64,000 nt of DNA from Singulisphaera acidiphila DSM 18658 (GTDB lineage Bacteria; Planctomycetota; Planctomycetia; Isosphaerales; Isosphaeraceae), in NCBI RefSeq assembly GCF_000242455.2, contig NC_019892.1, positions 6,334,744 to 6,398,743 of the forward strand, given 5' to 3'. Numbering within the stretch: the stretch's first letter is position 1; every line of letters begins with the position of its first letter. A program made the position numbers and the translations under genes. Shown one piece after another: positions 18,427-27,241 of the stretch. Below the pieces are notes generated by a model. The model made no database searches. It was not told the origin of the DNA and saw only the letters and a program-made list of their open reading frames with translations.

Positions 18427-19419
18427 GTTACACCTCCAGGTGTACGTCGAAGCGGATCAACGGTTGCCGAGATCGGACCGACGGACCCGCGCTATCACTC
18501 GGAGCAGAAAACCCGGTCACGAAAAAAAGAAACAGTTCCACGGATCCGAGATCAAAAAAAGTCGGACCGGGTTGTGTCCAACAGTCTAGAACCCGATCGC
18601 ACCGATCCTGGCTGAACAACCCTCAAGGGGAAGGTCACGCGTCGTATCAGCCGAGCACATTATGCGCCATAGGCAAGAGACGGGGACCTTTTTTGTCGAG
18701 TCTCAGAACTTATACGTCGCTCAGACACAATGGTTTGCCATAATTCGGCTTTTTTTTTGGAACTGGGTTTGGTCACGGTTTCGAACACGACAATCCCTAT
18801 TGAGTTCCACCGCCAAGCACCATGAACCGACCGCCGGAGTGGACCATTGAGACGCCAGAAACTTTCCGCGACAAGCCATCGACGTTCCCCATCGCTCAAT
18901 GCCCCCCTTAGTCAGACGCAAATTCCGTCCATCATTAGTCGCGGTTTTTTCCCACGTTGATGAAAAGAGCCTCAAGGGGAGTGCTCCGGCGAACTTTCTG
19001 AGCCGACTCTTGGGCGACGACGGTGGGCCGTCTGTCGGTTTCCACCCTCCTCATATCGAGCTCTTGACCGTCGTACGTCACTACTTCGTCACAAATTCTT
19101 CGGAATTCATCGAAAGCACACGACTTCGATGCGTCCCCGGGTGATTGATTCGAACTCTTTGACGTGTTACGTCTTTTTGAGTTCCCCGTGACCGTTGCTC
19201 CGAAGCATTTTGAACGCTCGTCTTCAATGACAACGACAACACGGATGCCGTTGACCTCAGTAGGTTCGCTCGTCCCTTCGCATTGTTGTTAATGTTGGGA
19301 CGAACTCCCAACTCGCCCACAGATCCGTCCGTTTGATATTTTTGGAATGGCGTATTGCGATTGCGGGCGTGAGTGGATGATGGTGGTTGCTTGATGAGGT
19401 TGTGTGGGTGGTGGTATGT
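18427..19419. other. Gene-poor 1-kb region
   Basis: About 990 bp of lower-GC sequence than its surroundings, with poly-A and poly-T runs (for example near 18525, 18555 and 18750). The open frames here are short, lack ribosome-binding sites and have no protein-like composition. It must hold the DksA-gene promoter at its left end and the 3' region of the next minus-strand gene at its right end. I see no tRNA-like or repeat structure. Confidence 0.5.
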
Positions 19420-21006
19420 TCAGGGACGGGGAGAGTGGGCTGACCGGGGGAGTGAGTAGTAGGCAATGACGCGTGGCGCGTCGGAACCGGGCGTTCTCAA
19501 GAAGTTAATATACTGGTCCTGCTTCGTGCCGAAGTAGATCCATTGCTCGACAAGCTGTCCTTGCGTGCCTGAGAAGATGACCCGGTTTGGTTTTCCTCCG
19601 AGGAGGGCCCGGACCTGTGTGGTGGTCAGGTTCGTCAGTTTTCGGTTCTGAGGGGCAGGGGGCGGGGTGGTTTCGAGTTCGGCCGTGACACTCCCCTCGG
19701 AGTTTGGTTTCGACCGGGTCGACTCGACCCACTCATCGTCGACCTTGCGGAATCCTCGTCGTCGGAAGGCGTCGGCCACTTCCTTGGATTGCGGGTCGAT
19801 CTTCCAGGCGCTTTGGAGCAACTCGATCGCGGTCTCTTTGTCCTCGATCAAGCTTTCATAGAGCGTGGCCAGTCCCAGTCGACCCTCGGCATCGGTCGGG
19901 CTCATCTGGTGGCTTCGTTGTTCGTCGAGCCAACTGCGGATGAGGTCGCGGGCGCGCTCGGGCTGGTGCAATTGTTCGCTGTAGATCTTGGCGAGCGATT
20001 TCACCTCGCTCAGGCGAAGGGTGGCCAGGGCAACCGTTTTGGCCTTCAAGGCTTGTTCATAGAGCCGCTCGGCCACTTTTGGCCGGTCTGGAAGTTGGCG
20101 ACGCGCTCGCTCGGCCAAGTTCAACGCTTCGTGCGGCTCGAGCTCAGCGGTTCGTTCCAGCAGGCGCTGGGTGACGTCGGCCCAGAGCCGGTGGTCGAAT
20201 GTCTTGCGGACCGGCACGGGAGCCGCCCGATAAGTTTCGGCGGGTTTCGTCGCATACGGACCTTCCCAGGTGGCCAGGTCGGCTGCGTCGACCGCCACCG
20301 GCGTGGTGGAATCGGCGAGGAAGGCGTTCAGGTCGGTGAGGAGGCTGGATAACGCTTCGGGTTCCTTTGCGGTTTCCAAGCGGGCGCGGAAGCTGCGATG
20401 GGCCAGGGCCGACGGTTCTGGTTCTTGAAGCCCGTGTGCGCGGGCGCGGTGGGCGAGTTTGAGCCAGAGTTTGGCGGGGTCGGTCGACCGACTTTCCGCC
20501 TCGAACCGGATGGCGTCCCCCTCAATCTCGCGGGCCCGTTTGAGCAGCTCTTCATCCTGGAACTCTTTGGCCCGGCGATCGGCCCAGGCGGCCCAGGCGG
20601 TTCGTTTCTCGAATTCACCGGCGGGTAGGATCGAGACGCCCCGGTTCAACCGCACCAGGTCTTTGGGAAAGAGTTCGATCGTGGTGACGTCGCAGACCCA
20701 TTGTTCCCCTTCTCGTTTCAGGATTCCGGTCAGGCGGACGGCCGGGACCCCGGGCGACTGGCGGTAACGGAGTCGTGGCGGAAGACGAAACAGGACCGGC
20801 GTCCGTTTCAAGGTAATCTCATCGAAGTCGCGCCCCTGGTGGAACAGGAAGAGCGCAACCCGGTCGTCAACACTGACTTCGCGTCCAATCAAGTCGGGAC
20901 GCTTGGTGAGTTCGGAGGGGTCGACCGAGGTCGCCGCGGCTCGGGCGAATGTTGGGAGTAGGGGCAGACCGAGCACTGCGGTCAGGAGAACCATGCGCCG
21001 GATCAT
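19420..21006 (-). CDS. Secreted protein with helical repeats, unknown function
   Basis: A 528-residue protein starting MIRRMVLLTAVLGLPLLPTF, a Sec signal peptide ending after ARA near residue 24. The first 100 mature residues form a beta-rich domain (IGREVSVDDRVALFLF). Residues 130-440 are Arg/Glu/Leu-rich and helical with TPR-like segments. The C-terminal segment VRALLGGKPNRVIFSGTQG suggests a small alpha/beta domain of the outer-membrane lipoprotein-assembly type. The start overlaps the stop of the upstream zinc-ribbon gene by four bases (translational coupling), so both probably work together at the envelope. No named family recognised with confidence. Confidence 0.7.
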   Translation of the reverse strand: MIRRMVLLTAVLGLPLLPTFARAAATSVDPSELTKRPDLIGREVSVDDRVALFLFHQGRDFDEITLKRTPVLFRLPPRLRYRQSPGVPAVRLTGILKREGEQWVCDVTTIELFPKDLVRLNRGVSILPAGEFEKRTAWAAWADRRAKEFQDEELLKRAREIEGDAIRFEAESRSTDPAKLWLKLAHRARAHGLQEPEPSALAHRSFRARLETAKEPEALSSLLTDLNAFLADSTTPVAVDAADLATWEGPYATKPAETYRAAPVPVRKTFDHRLWADVTQRLLERTAELEPHEALNLAERARRQLPDRPKVAERLYEQALKAKTVALATLRLSEVKSLAKIYSEQLHQPERARDLIRSWLDEQRSHQMSPTDAEGRLGLATLYESLIEDKETAIELLQSAWKIDPQSKEVADAFRRRGFRKVDDEWVESTRSKPNSEGSVTAELETTPPPAPQNRKLTNLTTTQVRALLGGKPNRVIFSGTQGQLVEQWIYFGTKQDQYINFLRTPGSDAPRVIAYYSLPRSAHSPRP

Positions 21007-22301
21007 GGCAACGCCTCTCCCGAGGCCTCCTCGGGGGTAGGTCGTCCGATGGCTTCGAGAGCCCGGGGATGGGTCAGGAACACGCCGCTCTCCGGCTCAA
21101 GGCCAACCAGCCACCCCTTATTGATGTCGTGAGTGACCGACGCCAGGCGTGCGCCGAACTGGACATGGTCTCCCAGCTTGGGTTGCGTGAGCTCGAAGAG
21201 CCGAAAGCCGGTCAAGTCGATCCGCCCGACGCGGAGACCAGGTCGGCTTCCCTCCCCCTCGCCGTTTGGGATGATCCGATAGTCGAGGTCGTATGAGCCG
21301 GAACCGGTCGCGTCGGGAACGGCCCTGATGGTGCAATCGAGGAAGAGCGAGCGTCCCTTGTAGAAGGTGGAAAACCGAGCCGACCATTTTTCCTCGTCGG
21401 CCGAGGCCTCGGCGAGGATCTGTTCCAGGGGCTCAGCGACGAGCGTCGTGAAGATGGCCGCTTCCTCCGCGCCGTGGCGAACCTCCGCTGCCCCTTCGAC
21501 CGCGCCACCGAGGGCCTCAACCGCGCGCTTGCCATCCGACAGGAGTTGATGGGCGGTGTCGAAGTCGCCAGCGTCGAGGGCCTCGAGCCCTTGGACTCGC
21601 GCGATCTCGACGACCCGAGGCAGATCCCGGAACTTCGAACGCCAGACCCGGAAGCCGACTGTGGCCGTGACGATCATGGCCACAGCCAAAAAAATTAATG
21701 GGTTACGTCGACGACGAGTCCAATCGGCAAGAGACTCGCGAGGTGCCACTGCGATTCGGGGTGACTCACGATCCGGTCGCGGAGCTCCGGGCGAATCCGA
21801 GGCTTGCCGGTCCTTGGAGACTCCCGACCTTGTCTTCGCTCCTGGGGGGCGTCCTTTGTTGACGGCCTGGCCCTGAGCCTTCTGCTCCTCAACGGACAAG
21901 CTCTCGAAAAAATCGGAGTTCTTGCTGGAATCGGCTTGTACCTCGGGCAAGGCCGGATCGACCCACTCGATCTCGCCATCGACATCCGCCGACTCGGGTT
22001 GGGGAGTCTGAATGGGGTCAGAGAGGCGGACCGGTTCGTCCTCACGCTCGGGATCGACCGCAGCCCGTGCCGATTGGGAGCCGCGAGCGGTCTCGGCCAC
22101 AACCGGTTCGGGCAAGGGGCTCCGAGGGAGGACGAAAATTCCCTCGCCGCAGGTTGGGCAACGGAGCGCTTGGTATCCTTCGGTCCGCTCGCCCCGGAGC
22201 CGATGCCCTTCAGGACAGGCGACGCTGTAGTACTGGACCTTGGCGGGTGAGGCCGGTGTCAAACCTTGCAGCAGCCGCCGCGTACGTTCGAGGAGGTTCA
22301 A
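21003..22301 (-). CDS. Zinc-ribbon protein with a single membrane anchor
   Basis: A 432-residue protein. Near residues 27-57 is a zinc ribbon made of ACPEGH and RCPTCGEG. A disordered acidic linker and one transmembrane helix follow (NPLIFLAVAMIVTATVGFRV, near 200), then an extracytoplasmic C-terminal domain of about 210 residues. It reads as an anchored envelope protein coupled to the secreted protein encoded downstream. The upstream region, shared with the divergent LarA-like gene, holds a Fur-box-like palindrome. Confidence 0.7.
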   Translation of the reverse strand: MNLLERTRRLLQGLTPASPAKVQYYSVACPEGHRLRGERTEGYQALRCPTCGEGIFVLPRSPLPEPVVAETARGSQSARAAVDPEREDEPVRLSDPIQTPQPESADVDGEIEWVDPALPEVQADSSKNSDFFESLSVEEQKAQGQAVNKGRPPGAKTRSGVSKDRQASDSPGAPRPDRESPRIAVAPRESLADWTRRRRNPLIFLAVAMIVTATVGFRVWRSKFRDLPRVVEIARVQGLEALDAGDFDTAHQLLSDGKRAVEALGGAVEGAAEVRHGAEEAAIFTTLVAEPLEQILAEASADEEKWSARFSTFYKGRSLFLDCTIRAVPDATGSGSYDLDYRIIPNGEGEGSRPGLRVGRIDLTGFRLFELTQPKLGDHVQFGARLASVTHDINKGWLVGLEPESGVFLTHPRALEAIGRPTPEEASGEALP

Positions 22302-22391
22302 CGGTCCTCACCCTTCGCCGTGACCTGAGGAATCGACTCGCAATCGTAGGCCAATCGGCGGGACAGAAAGCCATCGCCGTGGATCCGAAGT

Positions 22392-22410
22392 GATAATTAT
22401 CATGATTATC
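22392..22410. promoter_or_regulatory. Fur-box-like palindrome in a divergent promoter region
   Basis: GATAATTATCATGATTATC matches the classical 19-bp Fur consensus at 16 of 19 positions by my count, and TGATAATTATCA at 22391-22402 is a perfect palindrome. It lies between the divergent starts at 22301 and 22563, in a GC-rich genome where such an A/T-rich palindrome stands out. Which metal-responsive regulator would bind is unknown. Confidence 0.45.
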
Positions 22411-22469
22411 GATCAATCCTTGGCTTGGGTCAACCACTCGCTTTGAGTCCATCGAATCGTTCGATCCGC

Positions 22470-22498
22470 TTGTCGCCCCGAAACAGAGACCCTATCAT
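22470..22498 (+). promoter_or_regulatory. Predicted promoter for the LarA-like/YgfZ pair
   Basis: A TTGTCG -35 box and a TATCAT -10 box are separated by 17 bp, placing the start of transcription near 22505, about 58 nt before the ATG at 22563. Confidence 0.45.
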
Positions 22499-22562
22499 GA
22501 GTTGGAAGTCTTGAAAGGGTGGGGCACGGGTATTCGGGCCCGTCTTTGTGCTGGGGAGGGTT

Positions 22563-23792
22563 ATGCAGGTCGGTGTCACATTTCAGGATGAGCGGCTCGA
22601 GTTAGACGTTCCCGAGGACCGCTTGGTCGGCCAATGGCAGGGACCGGCAGGTGTCGCACCTCAGGACGTCGAACGTCTCGTCATCGAAGCGCTGGAGAAT
22701 CCTCGGCAATATCCGCCGTTGCGTCAGGCCGTCGTCCCAGGCGATCATGTGGTCATCGCGCTCGATGCGCGAGAGCCCCACGCGTCTGCCGTTCTCAGAG
22801 GGGTCTGCGAAACGCTCCGGAATGCCGGGGTCGACCCTGCCTCCATGACGGTCCTCTCAACCCTCGGCCCGGCCCCCGGGATTGCCCCTCTCGAGTTGCC
22901 GGAGCAAGTGTCGTTGGTCGTCCACGACCCGGCCGATCGGGAGCAACTGGCCTATCTGGCGAGCACTCAGAGCGGCCGTCGGGTCTATCTGAACAAGCTC
23001 GTCACCGACGCCGACTTCGTTTTACCCATCGGTCGGCTCGGGCCTGATGACGTTCTGGGTTATCGCGGGCCCTGGCGTACGCTCTATCCCTGCTTGAGCG
23101 ATCTCGAGACCTTACAGGCCTTCCGGGGCTGGGCGAGCGAGGCCGAGCTCAATCGCGAACAGCCTTCAAAGGCCCTTAGCGAGGTGACCGAAGCGAGTTG
23201 GCTCCTGGGGAGCCAGTTCCATCTCGGCCTCGTGCCCGGAGTCATCGGTCCGGCCGAGGTGGTCGCGGGGCTGGACTCGGCCGTTCGCGAGCAAGGAGCC
23301 GAGGCCATCGATCGGTTCTGGAAATTCCGCGTCGAATCCAGGGCGGAACTTGTCGTGGCGGGGGTCGGTCGGCCTGGCGTACCCTCGACTTTAGAAGAAC
23401 TCGCCGACGGGCTGAGCAATGCGGCTCGGTTAGTGGAGCGCGGAGGAAAAATTGTGATTCTCTCTCGGGCCGAAGGGGGGCTCGGGCCGGCATTCCAGAG
23501 GCTGATCGCGGTCGACAATCCACGGGTGGCCCTGAAAGCACTCCGTGGCCACGAGGCCGACCTCGATTACTCGGCCGCCCGCTCGCTGGCCAGTGCACTC
23601 GCCTGGGCCGACGTCTACTTGCTCAGCTCGTTGAAGTCGGACGACGTTGAGGATCTTTCGATGGTTCCCCTGGAACGGGCCGAAGAGGCTCGTCGGTTGG
23701 TTTCCGCCAGCCGATCTTGCCTGTTCCTCAGTCAGGCGGAGTTGACCTCCGTGGAAGTTCTTGACGAGTCGAACGATTCGACCGAAGCATGA
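22563..23792 (+). CDS. LarA-like (DUF2088) protein, probably not a true lactate racemase
   Basis: A 409-residue protein whose N-terminal 200 residues look like the LarA/DUF2088 fold (LRQAVVPGDHVVIALDAREPH aligns with the LarA strand-loop region). The LarA GxHRP block and the SGGRK segment that carries the pincer-nickel-binding lysine are not present; LSTLGPAPG occupies the first position. GGAGG lies 4 bases before the ATG at 22563; a frame extension to 22548 (GTG) is less likely. The stop overlaps the next start (ATGA), so it is coupled to the YgfZ-like gene. The catalytic function is uncertain. Confidence 0.7.
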   Translation: MQVGVTFQDERLELDVPEDRLVGQWQGPAGVAPQDVERLVIEALENPRQYPPLRQAVVPGDHVVIALDAREPHASAVLRGVCETLRNAGVDPASMTVLSTLGPAPGIAPLELPEQVSLVVHDPADREQLAYLASTQSGRRVYLNKLVTDADFVLPIGRLGPDDVLGYRGPWRTLYPCLSDLETLQAFRGWASEAELNREQPSKALSEVTEASWLLGSQFHLGLVPGVIGPAEVVAGLDSAVREQGAEAIDRFWKFRVESRAELVVAGVGRPGVPSTLEELADGLSNAARLVERGGKIVILSRAEGGLGPAFQRLIAVDNPRVALKALRGHEADLDYSAARSLASALAWADVYLLSSLKSDDVEDLSMVPLERAEEARRLVSASRSCLFLSQAELTSVEVLDESNDSTEA

Positions 23793-24850
23793 TTCCGACC
23801 AACAACGAGGGGATTCGAGGACCGATGGTCGAACCGAATGACCTCTACCGTACGCTCAAGTCCCAGCCTGGATTCATTGACCGAACCGACCGAGTGCGGA
23901 TCGAGGTCGGCGGGGCTGACCGCGCGAAGTTTTTGCACAACCTGACGACCAATGACGTGAAACGCCTGGCCGTGGGCAAGGGGCACGAGGCGTTTGTGAC
24001 GAGCCTGCAAGGAAAGACCCTTGGCTATGTCACGCTTCTGGCGTCCGAGGATCGGATTCTGCTCCGTACCGATCCGGGCGGAGCCGGATTGCTGTTGCCC
24101 CACCTCCGAAAGTATGGGGTGTTTGACGAGGTCTCGATCGACGACCTGAGCGCGCAGACCTTCGAGTTTCATCTGTCGGGCGCGAGTGCCGCCGACCTCG
24201 TTCGATTGGCCGGAGCCGACTTGCCGACGGAAGGTGACTTGAATCACGGCTCCACTGCAATCGGTGGGAGCCCTGTCCAGTTGATTCGCGAAGCGCCGAC
24301 CGGTCAGCCTGGCCTGACGATCATCGGTGGCCTTGCCGATGCGCCGAAGGTCGCCGCTCAGCTTCATTCCTTGGGTGAGCGACTGGGGTTGGTTGACCTC
24401 GACCCTGCGTTGTTCGACCTTTTGAGAATTGAGGCAGGCACGCCGGCTTTCGGGCGCGAGGTCACGGAGGAGAATTTGCCCCAGGAGATCGGTCGCGACA
24501 ACCGGGCGATCAGCTTTGTGAAAGGTTGCTATCTCGGGCAGGAGACCGTGGCTCGGATCGATGCGCTGGGGCACGTCAACAAGGTGCTGAAAGGACTCAA
24601 ATTCCTGACGCCCGAGGACGTTACGGCTGAGAATGCCGTACTGACGCGCGATGGCAAGACGATCGGGAAACTCACCTCGACGGCGTTCTCGCCGGGATGG
24701 GGTTGCCCGGTCGCCCTTGGCTTTGTCAGGACCGCGCATGCCGAGGCGGGAACCGAGCTTCTCTGCCAGGGGGCAGAAGGGGAAGGGGAGCCTCGGAGCG
24801 TCGTCGTTTGCGACTTGCCGATGCTACCCCCCAGTCCAGACGCAGCCTGA
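23789..24850 (+). CDS. YgfZ/GcvT-like folate-binding protein
   Basis: A 353-residue protein of the YgfZ (COG0354) type, the tetrahydrofolate-dependent factor that helps maintain or repair some Fe-S enzymes. The signature KGCYLGQETVARIDALGHV (K-G-C-Y-x-G-Q-E) is present near residue 245, and RAKFLHNLTTNDV near 43 is the family N-terminal block. The start ATG overlaps the stop of the LarA-like gene by four bases; an ATG at 23825 is a possible alternative. Coupling to a LarA-like gene is an unusual neighbourhood. Confidence 0.88.
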   Translation: MIPTNNEGIRGPMVEPNDLYRTLKSQPGFIDRTDRVRIEVGGADRAKFLHNLTTNDVKRLAVGKGHEAFVTSLQGKTLGYVTLLASEDRILLRTDPGGAGLLLPHLRKYGVFDEVSIDDLSAQTFEFHLSGASAADLVRLAGADLPTEGDLNHGSTAIGGSPVQLIREAPTGQPGLTIIGGLADAPKVAAQLHSLGERLGLVDLDPALFDLLRIEAGTPAFGREVTEENLPQEIGRDNRAISFVKGCYLGQETVARIDALGHVNKVLKGLKFLTPEDVTAENAVLTRDGKTIGKLTSTAFSPGWGCPVALGFVRTAHAEAGTELLCQGAEGEGEPRSVVVCDLPMLPPSPDAA

Positions 24851-24937
24851 ATTTCCTTTGGGTCGAGTCGGGAGCACTGAGACGGCCGACCTTCGGCGAC
24901 TCGGGAACCCGACTTCGACCTTGGGAACTTGACTCGA

Positions 24938-25204
24938 TCAGGGGGCGTTCAGTTCCTTGAGGGCACCTTTAGGAATATCGGCGATCTGGAGGATCGTTTC
25001 CGGCGCGGGACTCAGGCCGAGGTTCTCGAGAACGATCACCCCATAAGGGGAACTCTGCTCGTGCCCATACCCGGGGTCGCCGTCCGCGCGGGCCACTCGG
25101 CCGCGGATGACCCGGCCAGCGTAGTCGACCCGTACCAACGGGCAACGAGTCCCTTGCTTCTGGCGAATCACCGCCAGCGTCGACTGGCACTCATCAAACG
25201 TCAT
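24938..25204 (-). CDS. Small conserved hypothetical protein
   Basis: An 88-residue protein (MTFDECQSTLAVIRQKQG) with alternating strand-like segments and no membrane helix. An excellent AAGGAGG site lies 6 bases before the ATG, which argues strongly that it is translated. No family recognised. It stands alone, tail to tail with the YgfZ-like gene. Confidence 0.7.
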   Translation of the reverse strand: MTFDECQSTLAVIRQKQGTRCPLVRVDYAGRVIRGRVARADGDPGYGHEQSSPYGVIVLENLGLSPAPETILQIADIPKGALKELNAP

Positions 25205-25505
25205 CGGAATCCTCCTTGAACACCGAGGGTTGGGTCCGTTCGACTACGGACCAGCGCGGCCAAGCACGGGCGCGCTCACTTTCAAGACCGGTCCTCATTG
25301 GGAGCCATTCGAATCATCCTCACCAAACGAGCATGGGTCAAGCCAATTTGGAGCGGCCCCACGGCTCAACTTCGAGCGGGTTCCACCTCGGTTGCGTTCC
25401 GTTGGGGCCGTGGGTGGGGCACTCGGGACCGAGACTTTTCTCGGGACCGAGCCGACACCGCTTGTGGCTGCGCATTAAACCCAAGAAAAAAATGCGACTC
25501 ACGGC
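25205..25505. other. Intergenic region without a recognised gene
   Basis: About 300 bp between two minus-strand genes. I see no gene or clear terminator; it should contain the promoter of the small protein encoded at 24938-25204. Confidence 0.4.
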
Positions 25506-26675
25506 TTAGACGATCGCCTGCGAGGAGCCCACCTCGCCCCGGATCTCTTCCATGGTGACGCTCCGACGCTCATCCACGGCTTTACGGACGAGCAGGCCCG
25601 TCAAGGTGGCGTCCCGAGCCTCGGCCAGGGAGAGAGGAGGAGCCGAGGGACTTTCGGCCTGCACGGCCTCCAAGAACGCCTCAAGGGCGAGCCTGGTGTC
25701 GGGCTGGTTGCCGGGGTGGATCGTCTGACGCGGGCGGCCCCGGTCGCGGAAGGTCACGGCACCTGAGCTGAAGTCGATCCCGCCAGCGTCGCCCATGACT
25801 TGCAGCGTCACTCCGGTAAAGCGTTCATCCGGAGGGGCGACCCAGGTGTGCATAAAGGAGACGTGGAAGCCGTCGGCCCACTCCAGCTCGGCTGAGTAGT
25901 GGTCCGTGACGTCGCGCTGAGGTTGATCCGCGTGAAAAAGGTCACGACGTCCTCGCCCCGATGCGCGCACCGGAGGACCGGAAGCGAGCCAGTTGAAGAC
26001 GTCCCAGACATGGACGGCCTGCTCGACCATCCAGTCGCCGGATCGGGCTCGGCAAGCGAGCCAGTCGTCGTGACCGTTCATTGGGCCGTTGCTGCTGAGC
26101 CAGACCGAATGGCCGGTCAGCGGGTTGCCAAGTTCCCCTTGGTGGATCAAATCCACCCCCGCGCGATAGCGTGGGTTCGATCGGCGCTGGTAGCCGACAT
26201 GAACGACCAACTCCGGAGTCTTCGCGGATTCGGCGAGCAGAGCGTCACACTCGGCCAGCGTCAGCGCGAGAGGCTTTTCGGCGTAGAGATGCTTGCCAGC
26301 CTTCATCACTTCCAGATTGATCGAGGCATGGAGGTCGCAGGGCAGGGCCACGGCGACCGCGTCGATGTCGGACCGTTCGAGGAGTTGGGCCGCGCGTTCG
26401 TATCCTTCGGGCCGGATCCCTTTGGCTTTCTCGACAATTCCGAGCCCGCGAAGCCTGTGCCTCGGCTCCTGGTCGCAAACCGCCACGATCTGGGTGGCGG
26501 GCAACTCCAGCAAGGTCCGAAGCAGTGTGGTCCCGCGAGTCCCGAGCCCGATCACCCCCAGACGGACCGGCGCGGACTCAGAGCCCCCTTCGGAAACCCG
26601 ACCCTGAGTGAGGGCGAGGCCCGCGGCGGCCGAGCACCCGAGAAAGCGCCGGCGGTTCAAACGGATCGGGGGCAT
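25506..26675 (-). CDS. Gfo/Idh/MocA-family oxidoreductase, Tat-exported
   Basis: A 389-residue protein with a twin-arginine leader (LNRRRFLGCSAAAGLALT). The Rossmann segment LGVIGLGTRGTTLL follows near residue 40 and the catalytic-lysine block AEKPLALTLAECDA near 130. Typical for planctomycete Gfo/Idh proteins whose substrates, probably sugars, are unknown. ATG 26675 is preferred because GGGAG lies 11 bases upstream and the Tat motif then sits at residues 6-8; a longer frame starts at 26693. No partner gene is adjacent. Confidence 0.85.
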   Translation of the reverse strand: MPPIRLNRRRFLGCSAAAGLALTQGRVSEGGSESAPVRLGVIGLGTRGTTLLRTLLELPATQIVAVCDQEPRHRLRGLGIVEKAKGIRPEGYERAAQLLERSDIDAVAVALPCDLHASINLEVMKAGKHLYAEKPLALTLAECDALLAESAKTPELVVHVGYQRRSNPRYRAGVDLIHQGELGNPLTGHSVWLSSNGPMNGHDDWLACRARSGDWMVEQAVHVWDVFNWLASGPPVRASGRGRRDLFHADQPQRDVTDHYSAELEWADGFHVSFMHTWVAPPDERFTGVTLQVMGDAGGIDFSSGAVTFRDRGRPRQTIHPGNQPDTRLALEAFLEAVQAESPSAPPLSLAEARDATLTGLLVRKAVDERRSVTMEEIRGEVGSSQAIV

Positions 26676-26785
26676 CGTCACCGGCTCCCACAAGGCTCGA
26701 AATCGAAAAACGAGAACAGACCCACATGACCACCGCCCATTCTAAGCCCGCATGCGTCGGAGGGGCAAGCGGAGCCGGTCAGTCA

Positions 26786-27241
26786 TCAACGTCGCCGAGG
26801 CGATCTGCGCGTGTGTGACTGGACATAGGAGCCGTTTTTGCGGTAATGGCCCCGGACATGGACCGTTCCACCTGAGTAGGATGAGCTGCGTGATGCCCTT
26901 GGTGTGTAACGATACGAGGGAAGCACCGGAGAACGGTAGGGGGCCGCGACGAGACTTCGCGTCATCGGCTCCGAGCTTGGTGCGCTGACCGAGTCACCGG
27001 GCTGCGTCTCGGTGGGCGACACGGAATCCGGCATCAAGGAGTCGGGAGACTGAGAATCCGCCGCTTCCCACTCAGAAGCCGTCGGAACAAAGGTCGCCAC
27101 CGCTTTGGGGGCCGGAGCCACCGTGAGGAACGCCAGGGCGATCGCCAGGCCTGCCAGGCTACCAGCCGCTACGAAAAGTGACTTCCGGAATGAACTCTGG
27201 CGAGAAGGTTGATCCTGGTCACCTGCTTGATTATCAAGCAT
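26786..27241 (-). CDS. Membrane-anchored protein with conserved basic C-terminal motif
   Basis: A 151-residue protein with one N-terminal hydrophobic segment (SLFVAAGSLAGLAIALAFLT, about residues 20-40), then a Ser/Pro/Thr-rich extracytoplasmic linker. It ends with TVHVRGHYRKNGSYVQSH and a terminal PRRR. The same terminal motif closes the first gene of this operon (28510-29406). The ATG at 27241 has a GAGGAG site 9 bases upstream and overlaps the 3' end of the TerB-like gene by 8 bases; an ATG at 27250 is possible. Function unknown; the motif may bind cell-wall polymer or nucleic acid (inference). Confidence 0.7.
   Translation of the reverse strand: MLDNQAGDQDQPSRQSSFRKSLFVAAGSLAGLAIALAFLTVAPAPKAVATFVPTASEWEAADSQSPDSLMPDSVSPTETQPGDSVSAPSSEPMTRSLVAAPYRSPVLPSYRYTPRASRSSSYSGGTVHVRGHYRKNGSYVQSHTRRSPRRR

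Noticed and set aside
18427..19419. Possible tRNA or small-RNA gene in the long gap.
   Set aside because: No cloverleaf-like arm pattern or T-loop consensus could be found by eye.
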